From the NCBI GenBank assembly GCA_001796495.1, contig MGMR01000055.1, positions 1 through 12,265 on the forward strand: a DNA stretch of 12,265 nucleotides. The letters run 5' to 3'. The stretch comes from Chloroflexi bacterium RBG_13_51_18. GTDB taxonomy: Bacteria; Chloroflexota; Dehalococcoidia; Dehalococcoidales; RBG-16-60-22. A program made the position numbers and the translations under genes. Positions 1 to 7,459 of this stretch are shown in pieces. Under the pieces are notes generated by a model. That model was not told the origin of the DNA. It was given only the letters and a program-made list of their open reading frames with translations, and did no database searches. The number at the start of each line of letters is the position of its first letter. Within the stretch, counting starts at the first letter, position 1.

Positions 1-955
1 GCTGTGGGTCGGTGTAGATATTGAGGCGCGCCACCAGCAGCGGGAAGAGGCTTTCTCCCTGGAAATCCGACATCACGATAATAGCTGCATACTTGGCGAG
101 GAACATGGCGGCAATCATGGCTTCTTTCATGGGGTTATCGGTCATTTCGCAGGGGAAAACGATCGTCGGATAGCCGAGCGGACGGAATTTTTTATTGAGG
201 GCGGAGCTCCTGATGATTATCTGGTCTTCCAGAGCTTGGCGTACGCCCCTGGCCCCTGCATCGATGACGATATTTTTCAGCCCGGCTGCAGCCAGCTTCT
301 CGGTCAGCGTGGCCAGCTCTTCTATCCCGTTGGCTTTGGCGGCTACGGGGCAGCCTGTTTCTTTGGCCAGCGCTGCCACGGTGTCCACGTTGTCCTTGGT
401 GGCGGCATAGAGCAGCGGCTTGCTATCGGCGCAGGCTTTAGCGCCCGCCGCTAGGACATCCGTTTTATCGCTCATGAGAATAATGTTGATATCTCCAGCG
501 GCTTTGGCCTTGCCGGCCAGGGCGGCAAACTTAGCGGCGTCGCCCGTTTCAGACTTTAATGCCACCAGTTTGGAGCTTAGCGTCAGACCTACTCTTTCAT
601 AGGTCAGGTCTTTGACCTTTTTCAGTCTGGCGTCAACATCGGCATCCGCCATTTTATCACTGATAAGGATAGCGATGCCCGGCGGGTTTTCGAACCGCTT
701 TTCGTGGCGGAACATCACCGTCTCACCGCCAATTTTTAAGGCAGTTTCTCCCGCGCCGATGGTCACGGGCAATATAGGGGGCGCGGCTGCCTCCGATAGC
801 TTGCTCTTGGCTTCATCGGAGACATGGGGGCATTTGCTTAATTCGGCTTTGCCGGCGGCCAGGCTCATAGCAAAGGCAAGGCAGGTGGGCACGCCGCAAT
901 CGCCGCAGTTGGTCTTGGGCAGCAGCTTGAATATTTCTATTCCCGTTAATGCCAT
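1..955 (-). CDS. acsC: Corrinoid iron-sulfur protein large (gamma) subunit, 3' end cut off by the window
   Basis: AcsC is the large subunit of the cytoplasmic corrinoid iron-sulfur protein, which takes the methyl group from methyl-THF onto cobalt and hands it to acetyl-CoA synthase. I translated it by hand: 318 codons are present out of roughly 445 usual for the family, so the C-terminal cobalamin-binding part lies off the left edge. The N-terminus holds the [4Fe-4S] motif, with Cys17, Cys20, Cys25 and Cys42 in the pattern CGDCGVPTCLAFAM...KCP. The family stretch FRHEKRF follows, and then a TIM-barrel-like region. The ATG at 955 is preceded by AAAGGGG, an acceptable ribosome binding site. It lies 89 bases after acsB and is probably co-transcribed with it. 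Its partner subunit acsD is not adjacent but sits upstream of acsA. Identification is firm from the motif and context. Confidence 0.95.
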   Translation of the reverse strand, partial: MALTGIEIFKLLPKTNCGDCGVPTCLAFAMSLAAGKAELSKCPHVSDEAKSKLSEAAAPPILPVTIGAGETALKIGGETVMFRHEKRFENPPGIAILISDKMADADVDARLKKVKDLTYERVGLTLSSKLVALKSETGDAAKFAALAGKAKAAGDINIILMSDKTDVLAAGAKACADSKPLLYAATKDNVDTVAALAKETGCPVAAKANGIEELATLTEKLAAAGLKNIVIDAGARGVRQALEDQIIIRSSALNKKFRPLGYPTIVFPCEMTDNPMKEAMIAAMFLAKYAAIIVMSDFQGESLFPLLVARLNIYTDPQ

Positions 956-1004
956 TGTCAAATCCCCTTTCCCATCTGGTTTTTGGATTTCCCGTTATTT
1001 CTCA

Positions 1005-1020
1005 CGTATCAATTGACACG
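1005..1020. repeat. Short palindrome in the acsB-acsC spacer
   Basis: The 16-base sequence CGTATCAATTGACACG pairs with itself apart from one G-T position. It sits in the middle of the 89-base gap between acsB and acsC. In RNA it could form only a small stem, and no U-tract follows, so it does not look like a terminator. It might be a processing or regulatory site, or chance. Confidence 0.3.
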
Positions 1021-1044
1021 CAGAGAGTAAAAGTCCCTTCTTGT

Positions 1045-3252
1045 TTAATCCAGTATCGGGTCCATAGTTAGAGCAGGATGGCCCTTCTCCTGCAGGAAGG
1101 GTAGAATCGTATCCTCGGTTACGCCAACCGTTTCATCGGCCACTTTATCCAGCAGGTCGGGCACGCCCAGTTCTTTGGCTCTCGCCGTAAACCGCTCCCC
1201 GATTTCCTCCTTCAGTATCTTAGGCATCCAGACCATACGCAGCAGACCGCCTTCCGCGGCGACGAATTTTCTCTGGGTAGTGTTATATTTGCCGTGTCCT
1301 ACGAAACCGGGTGTGCTCAAGCCCCCGCCGATAGTCCCCGCCAGCGTGGTAAACTTCATGCCGCAGGGTGTCTCTCCCGTATAATCGCGGTTGACCGTCA
1401 TCACGCCGTTACACCCGGGCAACACGGCGGCGATAGCCTCGCAGCAGCCGCAGGTGGTCATCGGGTCCTTAACGATACTGTAGAAATTATAGTGGTCTAT
1501 CTTACCGCGTGAGGCCTTGGTGACGAACTCGTTAACGCCCTTCCACTGCCCCAGCTTGGCATCGATAACGTCGCCTTTTTCTACCGGCTGGTTGGGGCCG
1601 GTGGGATTGATTTCAAAAGCAGCCTTGCAGTCCATCCAATTATAGGAGCCGCACAGGCCGGTCCTTTCCGGACTGATAACGCAGACGTGGCTGGGGGCGA
1701 ATGACTGGCAGAGCGTGCAGGAGTAGTAGGTTTCAACACTCTCGTCGGTCATGCCCTCGATGCGTTCATCCCTATGCCTATATACTTCTCTGGCTTTCTC
1801 TATTATCTTGTTGACATCTTCCTCTTTGGTATAGATTTTCACCTGAAGCTTATCAAAGATGCGCCCGAAATCCTGGTGCAGTTTGGCGTGCAGAATAGTG
1901 CCGATATGTTCCAGTTTAAAGCCTTTTTCTACCGCCTGTTTGCTAATTCGGAGCCAGGCAATATCGCGCTGGCCGATATGCATCACCCCCTGGGCGTAGT
2001 TGATAAGGTGGTGAATCTGCCTTTCCAGGATTGGCTCATAATCGTCCTGCATCTGGCGCCCCGCTATCTCTACAGCTATGGCAAGAGGCAGCCTTGAACC
2101 CACCTTAATATCAGCTAGTTCCGGGCCAATTACCTCTACCTTACCGTCCTCTACTTCATCCATTTGTTTACTGGTTACCCATTCCACCATGTGCGTTCTG
2201 CCGCCGCCGGCTTCCAGGTAAATATCATCGCCACGGACTCTCTCTCCCTCAAAAGCCGGGCCGAAGGCAATCGGAATCGGTATCTCGGTAACGTTCACTT
2301 TCAGGCCTCTAACCTCAATGGCTTTGTTGACGATTTCATCGTGGGGTACGTTGGAGACCACGTGCTCGTAAGTGGTTATACCCGTGGGCAGAATCTGTGG
2401 TATCGGCGTATCGGCGATAATCGGGAAGCCCCAGTTGATAGCCCCCGCGCCGTTGGCGTACCACTCATCGGTGACATCGCCCATCGTCATGGCGAAAGCG
2501 AAAACGCGGTCTTTATTATATATCAGGATTTTCCGGTAATCGCCGGGCTCGATACCGCCGAAGGATATAGCGGCCCTGGTGGCGAAACCGATAGCGAAAA
2601 CCGTGGCGCTGGTGTCCGGTCCGAAGGAGACCAGGCGGGTCCCCCAGCCGATCTGGACGCCGGCTTTGACCAGTTGCTCGGAGAATTTTTCACCGTTGTG
2701 GCTGCCGGCCATGAAAACGTAAAGGTTCTTTTTCTGCAGTTCTTCAGCGATATTTTTAGCTATTTCCGGGGTAGGAGCGGCACCGAGTATCGCGGCAAAT
2801 CCCGGCGCGGTGCCATCGACGAACTCCACGCCGCGTTTCCTCATGATGATATCATCCGCGGCGCCGAGCCAGATATTGTTATCCGTAACGTCCTCTCCCT
2901 TTACATAGAAATCAGGGGTTTCCAAGTACCTGATAGCTTCCAGCATTTCTTCCGCCCAGAAGGCTATCATCCCCGCATCGAGTACCGGACCGAGGTAAGG
3001 AAGATGGTGCTGTTCTTTAACCGGCGGCGGGAGCAGGGCTTTACATTTCTTCAGCACAGCTTCCATATCGCCCAGTTTCTCTACCTTCATGCCGGAGATA
3101 CCGAAGATTATTGGTAGGTAATAAGCCGTGTTGGGAAAGCCTACCGGTTCATTGGCCCCCCACTTCTCCATGGCTTCCTTCCATTTTTTATCTGCCTTGT
3201 CTACGATATTGTGAGCGCCCCTGATGGCTGCTGATGCAATTATTTTTGACAT
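1045..3252 (-). CDS. acsB: CO-methylating acetyl-CoA synthase, catalytic subunit
   Basis: AcsB condenses CO, a methyl group from the corrinoid protein and CoA into acetyl-CoA at its Ni-Ni-[4Fe-4S] A-cluster. The 735-residue length matches bacterial AcsB (about 729), including the N-terminal domain that docks to CO dehydrogenase and is absent in the archaeal form. The cluster ligands are visible: Cys512, Cys515, Cys524 and Cys534 in SCTLCQSFAPSHVC...GLCG, and the distal-nickel motif Cys601-Gly602-Cys603 in TTCGCCEA. These sit six residues later than the well-known Moorella positions, and Phe518 matches the phenylalanine over the active site there. The ATG at 3252 has AGGAGG about ten bases upstream. 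It begins 37 bases after acsA and is clearly in the same operon. All known catalytic residues I can place are present. Confidence 0.98.
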   Translation of the reverse strand: MSKIIASAAIRGAHNIVDKADKKWKEAMEKWGANEPVGFPNTAYYLPIIFGISGMKVEKLGDMEAVLKKCKALLPPPVKEQHHLPYLGPVLDAGMIAFWAEEMLEAIRYLETPDFYVKGEDVTDNNIWLGAADDIIMRKRGVEFVDGTAPGFAAILGAAPTPEIAKNIAEELQKKNLYVFMAGSHNGEKFSEQLVKAGVQIGWGTRLVSFGPDTSATVFAIGFATRAAISFGGIEPGDYRKILIYNKDRVFAFAMTMGDVTDEWYANGAGAINWGFPIIADTPIPQILPTGITTYEHVVSNVPHDEIVNKAIEVRGLKVNVTEIPIPIAFGPAFEGERVRGDDIYLEAGGGRTHMVEWVTSKQMDEVEDGKVEVIGPELADIKVGSRLPLAIAVEIAGRQMQDDYEPILERQIHHLINYAQGVMHIGQRDIAWLRISKQAVEKGFKLEHIGTILHAKLHQDFGRIFDKLQVKIYTKEEDVNKIIEKAREVYRHRDERIEGMTDESVETYYSCTLCQSFAPSHVCVISPERTGLCGSYNWMDCKAAFEINPTGPNQPVEKGDVIDAKLGQWKGVNEFVTKASRGKIDHYNFYSIVKDPMTTCGCCEAIAAVLPGCNGVMTVNRDYTGETPCGMKFTTLAGTIGGGLSTPGFVGHGKYNTTQRKFVAAEGGLLRMVWMPKILKEEIGERFTARAKELGVPDLLDKVADETVGVTEDTILPFLQEKGHPALTMDPILD

Positions 3253-3289
3253 TTTTTAATCTCTCCTCCTTATTTCAGCGATGTGAGGC

Positions 3290-5257
3290 TTAGCCTTCCA
3301 GTTCGCGCCTCATGTCCATATCGTAAAGTACTCTCTCCCTGGCTTTGTCGATGCCAAGGGCTTTACGCTTCTTGTCAATGTGAGCAATCATCAGTTGAGC
3401 AGCCTGAACAGGGTCGGGTTGGAAGTCCCATTTTCCCCCGTACATTTCTTCCATATCTTTAAACAGGTGATTGGTAAATTCCTTGCTTCCCGATGTCGGC
3501 CAGGTGGTGCCGAATACTGTATAGACACCGGAGGCGACGAAATACTGGCCGATGGCGATAGCCTTTTCGCTCATCCATTCGGGAGCGGCGCCGGCCGCCG
3601 GCAGATCGCTGATGTCATCACCGAGTCCGCCGTCCTTTACCACTGCCGTGGCGGCAATCAGGATACGGCTGTTGTCCACGCAAGCGCCCATGTGCAGCAC
3701 TGGCGGGATGCCTACCGTCTCGCATATCTCGGCCAGGCCTTCCCCGCAGTATTTTTTAGCTGCTTCTGGTACCATCAGTCCGGCCTTGGCCGCCGCCATG
3801 GCGCCGCAACCGGTGGAAAGCACCAGCACATCGTTCTTTATCAACTCTTTAATCATGGCGATGTGCCCGCTGTCGTGGGTAGTGCGGGCGTTATTGCACC
3901 CCACCACTCCGGCCAGTCCACGTATGCGGCCGTTGATGATATTATCGTTTAGCGGACGGTATGAGGCACGGAAAAGTCCGCCGAGTAGATAGCTGATTGT
4001 CTCGTGGGAGAATCCGGCGATAAGCGGCTGCTTTATATTAGGAATTCTCACGTTCTTGCCGCGTTTGGTATAGTTATCAATAGCTGCCCTGACAATGGCC
4101 CGGGCCGACTCTTTAGGATTATGCTCGTCAAAAGCCATGTATTCGGCGCCGGTCATCTTGGCGCGGTTATCGGTGGTGATAATTTTGGTATGGAAGCAGC
4201 TTGCTACTTCCTTGATACCCTGCATGATACACTGGACGTCTACCACCATGGCATCGAGAGCCCCGGTAACGATAGCCAGTTCCTGCTGCAGGAAGTTGCC
4301 GGCAATCGGTACGCCGTGGCGCATCAGGATTTCGTTGGCGGTGCAGCACATACCGGCCAGGTTGATGCCCTTGGCGCCTTTGGACTCGGCGTATTTTACC
4401 ATCTCCGGTTCCTGGCTCACGACGGCCAGCATCTCCGCAAGGGCGGGTTCGTGTCCGTGTATAACCAGGTTTACCATGTCCTCTTTCAGGACGCCCAGGT
4501 TTATCTCGCTCAACACCGGCGAAGGTGTGCCGAACATGCAATCCTGTATTTCGGTAGCTATCATGCTGCCGCCCCATCCGTCTGCCAGGGCCGCCCGCGT
4601 CCCCTGGAGCATCAGGTTCCTGTAGTCCTGGTCGACTCCCATGTGGGTGCGGTGCATTAGCTCCACGATTTCCCTGTCTATACCCCGGGGTACTACGCCC
4701 AGGTTGCGCCAGATTTCCTGTCGCTTTATCGGCGCGTTCTTGATGAAAAGCAGTTCGCCTTCCTGCTTGCCGAATTCGTTTTCACATTTATTAGCAATGT
4801 CCAGGGCGATTTCATTATTGCTGCGGTTGCCGATTTCTACCCCCATATCCAGGGCTAGTTTCAGCAGTTTTTGCTCATCTTTAATCTCGAAGTCCTTGGT
4901 CTTGCCTTCGGCCATCAGCTTGAAAGCCTCGATGACGCGGCGGCCGTGGTCGCTGTGCGAGGCCGAACCGGCGGCAATCATCCGCGCGAAATTTCGTGCG
5001 GATATCGTCTCGGCGGTAGCGCCGCAGACCCCCACTCTAGCCTTCTTTTCTTCCGGAGTTTCCTCCTTACCCTTGGCCAGCGGCACACGGCAGGGCCCCA
5101 TGGCACAGTTCTTGCAGCAACTCCCGTCAGCGCCGATAGGGCAGGGTTTCATTTTCTCCGCCCGGTCGAAGACCGTGGCAATTCCTTCTTCAGCTGCTTT
5201 GTCCAGCATTTCCAGAGTAGCTTTATCGATACTTTTTGCCTGTTTTTCTTCGGGCAT
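3290..5257 (-). CDS. acsA: Anaerobic nickel CO dehydrogenase, catalytic subunit
   Basis: AcsA (CooS family) interconverts CO2 and CO at a Ni-Fe-S C-cluster and passes CO to AcsB. It is 655 residues, normal for bacterial enzymes. N-terminal ligands for the D- and B-clusters are Cys39, Cys47, Cys48, Cys51, Cys56 and Cys78 (motif CCKNCAMGPC). C-cluster ligands are recognisable: the HGHEP histidine region at 267-271, a cysteine in GMCCTANE (304/305), Cys343 in VDVQC, Cys454 in VVGCNN, Cys484 in STGCG and Cys526 in MGAC. Lys565 in SEKAIAIG fits the catalytic lysine. The ATG at 5257 follows GGGAGG and is 14 bases after the acsD stop. Its place directly before acsB indicates the bifunctional CODH/ACS complex rather than a stand-alone energy-yielding CO oxidase. 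The symbol cooS would be equally correct by family. Confidence 0.98.
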   Translation of the reverse strand: MPEEKQAKSIDKATLEMLDKAAEEGIATVFDRAEKMKPCPIGADGSCCKNCAMGPCRVPLAKGKEETPEEKKARVGVCGATAETISARNFARMIAAGSASHSDHGRRVIEAFKLMAEGKTKDFEIKDEQKLLKLALDMGVEIGNRSNNEIALDIANKCENEFGKQEGELLFIKNAPIKRQEIWRNLGVVPRGIDREIVELMHRTHMGVDQDYRNLMLQGTRAALADGWGGSMIATEIQDCMFGTPSPVLSEINLGVLKEDMVNLVIHGHEPALAEMLAVVSQEPEMVKYAESKGAKGINLAGMCCTANEILMRHGVPIAGNFLQQELAIVTGALDAMVVDVQCIMQGIKEVASCFHTKIITTDNRAKMTGAEYMAFDEHNPKESARAIVRAAIDNYTKRGKNVRIPNIKQPLIAGFSHETISYLLGGLFRASYRPLNDNIINGRIRGLAGVVGCNNARTTHDSGHIAMIKELIKNDVLVLSTGCGAMAAAKAGLMVPEAAKKYCGEGLAEICETVGIPPVLHMGACVDNSRILIAATAVVKDGGLGDDISDLPAAGAAPEWMSEKAIAIGQYFVASGVYTVFGTTWPTSGSKEFTNHLFKDMEEMYGGKWDFQPDPVQAAQLMIAHIDKKRKALGIDKARERVLYDMDMRRELEG

Positions 5258-5271
5258 TTAATTTTCCTCCC

Positions 5272-6219
5272 TCATTTTGCTGTCAGGTCAGTAATCATTT
5301 CCCTGACCAGTTTTATTGCATCCGGGTGTCTCATTATCAATACATCGGCGCCTGCCATCAGCAGGATTGTTGCAGATAACGCCTCCAGCAGGATGCCCCG
5401 CTTTTTCGCGTCTCCCATCTTCGGGTCGTCCTTCGCCGCTATCTTGGCCTCTTTAGTTTTCCAGGTTTCCTTGGCCAGGTTGCAGATGATAGGGAACTGC
5501 AGCTTGGTGTCCTGCTGTGTTAAAGCTGCCATCCTAGTTCTTTCCATTACCGAATAGCAGTACTCAATGCCGTAGCCTATACCGCTTACGGTGGGGTCGA
5601 TGACCAGCAGGTTGTCCGGAACACCTAGATTTCCCAGCAGGATGTTCAGTTGTTTTGCCAGGTTGATATCAATGGGTGTTGAGGCAACCACTATATGCTT
5701 GTAGCCGATGGCAGCCGCCCCGATTTTCTTGTGGTCGGCTTCTTCTACCGGTCCCAGTATCAGGCTCTTGTCCTGGCAGATTTCGGCAGCGGCTCTCAAG
5801 ACCTCGGTGTCTTTATCGTGATTGGCAGTGCCCCAGACAATCAGTGGGACGTCGATGGCATCCGCCACCTTTTTCACTACCGCGGCGGCTTCATCGGCCG
5901 GGCGGTTTTTCCCGTTGGGGTCGGTGCTGACGAGTTGCAGACATATCATCTCCGCCCCATAATCCTTGATGCACTTCTGCGCCCAGGCAACCGGGTCGTT
6001 GACAACATCGGTGAACGGTTCCAGTGCAGCTTCGGCCCAATCCTCGGGGGGCATATCATATACTTCCATGGCAATCCGGGGGAGATTGGGCATCTGGCCT
6101 TCGAAGAGGTAAAACGGGTAGGCCGTTTCTCCGCCGACAGTTACCGCTTTGTCGCCCTTGCCCAGCGTTATTTCTTTAATTTTTCCGCTATATGCTGTCT
6201 TTGGAATCTCGAAAGGCAT
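5272..6219 (-). CDS. acsD: Corrinoid iron-sulfur protein small (delta) subunit
   Basis: AcsD forms the heterodimer with AcsC that holds the corrinoid and moves the methyl group to acetyl-CoA synthase. The 315-residue product has the usual bacterial length and TIM-barrel sequence style. Family-typical stretches include VYDMPPEDW near residue 53, QLVSTDP near 95, IVWGTANHDKD near 127, VIDPTVSGIGYGIEY near 205, and MRHPDA close to the C-terminus. No cluster-binding cysteine set is present, as expected since only the large subunit carries the Fe-S cluster. The ATG at 6219 is preceded by a near-perfect AAGGAGGTCAA. It starts 13 bases after the 72-residue gene and ends 14 bases before acsA, so translation of these cistrons is probably tightly linked. 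The odd point is its separation from acsC by acsA and acsB. Confidence 0.95.
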   Translation of the reverse strand: MPFEIPKTAYSGKIKEITLGKGDKAVTVGGETAYPFYLFEGQMPNLPRIAMEVYDMPPEDWAEAALEPFTDVVNDPVAWAQKCIKDYGAEMICLQLVSTDPNGKNRPADEAAAVVKKVADAIDVPLIVWGTANHDKDTEVLRAAAEICQDKSLILGPVEEADHKKIGAAAIGYKHIVVASTPIDINLAKQLNILLGNLGVPDNLLVIDPTVSGIGYGIEYCYSVMERTRMAALTQQDTKLQFPIICNLAKETWKTKEAKIAAKDDPKMGDAKKRGILLEALSATILLMAGADVLIMRHPDAIKLVREMITDLTAK

Positions 6220-6232
6220 TTGACCTCCTTAT

Positions 6233-6451
6233 TTAAGCCGGATTTTTACGTTTTTCGCTGCCAAACCAGTCATCGCTGTACCAGTAGCGTTCGCCGCTCT
6301 TCAGGTATTTCAATTTCTCGTCGCGACTTTCCAGTTTCTGGCGCCAGCGGCCAGCCTCTTCCCCGGTCGGCTCTCCCGCTTCATAGGTTTCCGCCAGGAT
6401 ATCCACTTCACCCCGGCCGGGCGCGTCTTTCTTTACGGTCTTATAAGCCAT
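6233..6451 (-). CDS. Small hydrophilic protein of unknown function in the acs operon
   Basis: I do not recognise this 72-residue protein. It is very hydrophilic and rich in Lys, Arg, Glu and Asp. It has no cysteine or histidine, and no signal peptide or membrane segment. Residues 31-55 could form a charged helix. A strongly aromatic patch follows, YWYSDDWFG at 56-64, and the tail is basic (SEKRKNPA). Reality as a gene is supported by a strong AGGAGGAGG before the ATG at 6451, by tight spacing (13 bases) to acsD, and by its in-operon orientation. Lacking metal ligands, it is unlikely to be a ferredoxin or metallochaperone; a binding partner, assembly factor or stability factor for the corrinoid protein or CODH/ACS would fit the context. 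That role is inference only. It is not the RACE-type corrinoid activator, which is far larger and carries a [2Fe-2S] motif. Confidence 0.8.
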   Translation of the reverse strand: MAYKTVKKDAPGRGEVDILAETYEAGEPTGEEAGRWRQKLESRDEKLKYLKSGERYWYSDDWFGSEKRKNPA

Positions 6452-6494
6452 CGTCCCTCCTCCTTTTTTACTTGCGAGATTCTGTTATTTCAAA

Positions 6495-6539
6495 GGGCAT
6501 TAACACAATTTTTCCAGAAGCTTACGTTATTTAATGCCC
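6495..6539. repeat. 9-bp inverted repeat across the 3' end of folD
   Basis: GGGCATTAA at 6495-6503 is perfectly complementary to TTAATGCCC at 6531-6539, with 27 bases between. One arm covers the last codons of folD. In the transcript this gives a 9-bp stem with a large loop, followed by only three U residues. It is therefore a poor intrinsic terminator, but a plausible mRNA-stability or processing hairpin between folD and the small gene before acsD. Confidence 0.45.
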
Positions 6540-7414
6540 GCTGCTACCTTAGCGGCTCTTACCGTGTTCATCATCAGCATGGTAATCGTCATCGGGCCTA
6601 CGCCTCCCGGGACCGGGGTAATAGCTTTGGCTTTCTGGCTGACCGACTCAAAATCTACATCTCCGGCAAGTATTCTCTTGCCCTCGGCGGTCTTGCCGAT
6701 TTCATTAACGCCCACGTCGATGACCACCACGCCTTCTTTGACCATGTCACCGGTAATCCCTTTCGGGTTGCCCGTTGCTACGATGAGGATGTCTGCCTGC
6801 CTGGTATGGGAAGCCATGTCTTTGGTCTTTGTGTGGCAGATGGTAACGGTGGCGTTGGCGCCCGGCGCTTTCTGGAGCAACATATTGGCAATCGGTTTGC
6901 CGACGATATTGCTCCGGCCGACGACGACCACTTCCGCGCCTTCAATCTGGGTGCCGGAGCGTATTAATAATTGCTGGATGCCGGCGGGCGTGCAGGGAAC
7001 GTAGTCCGGCTCGCCTATCATCAGTTTGCCTACATTCACCGGATGGAAGCCATCGACGTCTTTCTTCGGGTCGATGGTATAGAGGACTTCCTCCTCATTC
7101 AGGTGTTTGGGCAGGGGCAACTGCACCAGGATGCCGTTTATCTTGGGGTTTTTGTTGAGCTTGTTTACGAGGTCGATTAATTCTTTCTGCGTTGTTTTTT
7201 CCGGCAGGTCATATCTCTCCGAGTAGATGCCCAGCTCTTTGGAGGTCTTCTCTTTCTGTCCTACATAGACCTGTGAAGCCGGGTCTGCCCCGACGAGTAC
7301 TGTTACCAGACCGGGCACAATGTTGTGCTTCGCCTTGAGCTCGGCGATTTCTTTTTTCAGTTCCTCGCGTATCTGTGCGGCTACTTCCGCGCCTTTAATC
7401 AGTTGTGCTGTCAT
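6527..7414 (-). CDS. folD: Bifunctional methylene-THF dehydrogenase / methenyl-THF cyclohydrolase
   Basis: FolD converts 10-formyl-THF to 5,10-methenyl-THF and then to 5,10-methylene-THF in the cytoplasm, using a nicotinamide cofactor. Here it forms the middle of the methyl branch. The length of 295 residues is typical. Catalytic-domain landmarks are Tyr50 and Lys54 in YVGQKEKTSKELGI, VQLPLP at 97-102, DVDGFHPVNVG at 119-129 with Asp121, and CTPAGI at 141-146. The Rossmann cofactor motif GRSNIVGKP is at 166-174 and the C-terminal signature PVPGGVGPMT at 267-276. The ATG at 7414 has GAGGGG seven bases upstream. It lies 45 bases after the lipoprotein gene and 75 bases before the 72-residue gene. 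The sequence alone does not settle whether it uses NAD or NADP. Confidence 0.98.
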   Translation of the reverse strand: MTAQLIKGAEVAAQIREELKKEIAELKAKHNIVPGLVTVLVGADPASQVYVGQKEKTSKELGIYSERYDLPEKTTQKELIDLVNKLNKNPKINGILVQLPLPKHLNEEEVLYTIDPKKDVDGFHPVNVGKLMIGEPDYVPCTPAGIQQLLIRSGTQIEGAEVVVVGRSNIVGKPIANMLLQKAPGANATVTICHTKTKDMASHTRQADILIVATGNPKGITGDMVKEGVVVIDVGVNEIGKTAEGKRILAGDVDFESVSQKAKAITPVPGGVGPMTITMLMMNTVRAAKVAAGIK

Positions 7415-7459
7415 GTCTACCCCTCTTTAATTATAATTTCTTTTCAATCTTGGTTCTAT

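Noticed and set aside
1005..1020. Intrinsic terminator between acsB and acsC
   Set aside because: The stem is short and AT-rich in its centre, and no run of U follows. acsC carries its own ribosome binding site and shares the strand, so read-through is expected.
2164..3117. 317-codon open frame on the plus strand opposite acsB
   Set aside because: It lies wholly antisense to a gene with intact catalytic motifs. Its translation shows no recognisable domain, and it has no convincing ribosome binding site.
4004..4660. Long plus-strand open frames opposite acsA
   Set aside because: They are antisense shadows of the CO dehydrogenase gene, with low-complexity translations and no family features.
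5695..6534. 279-codon plus-strand open frame across acsD and the small gene
   Set aside because: It is antisense to acsD and to the 72-residue gene, both of which have strong ribosome binding sites and fit the operon. The translation looks like reverse-frame noise.
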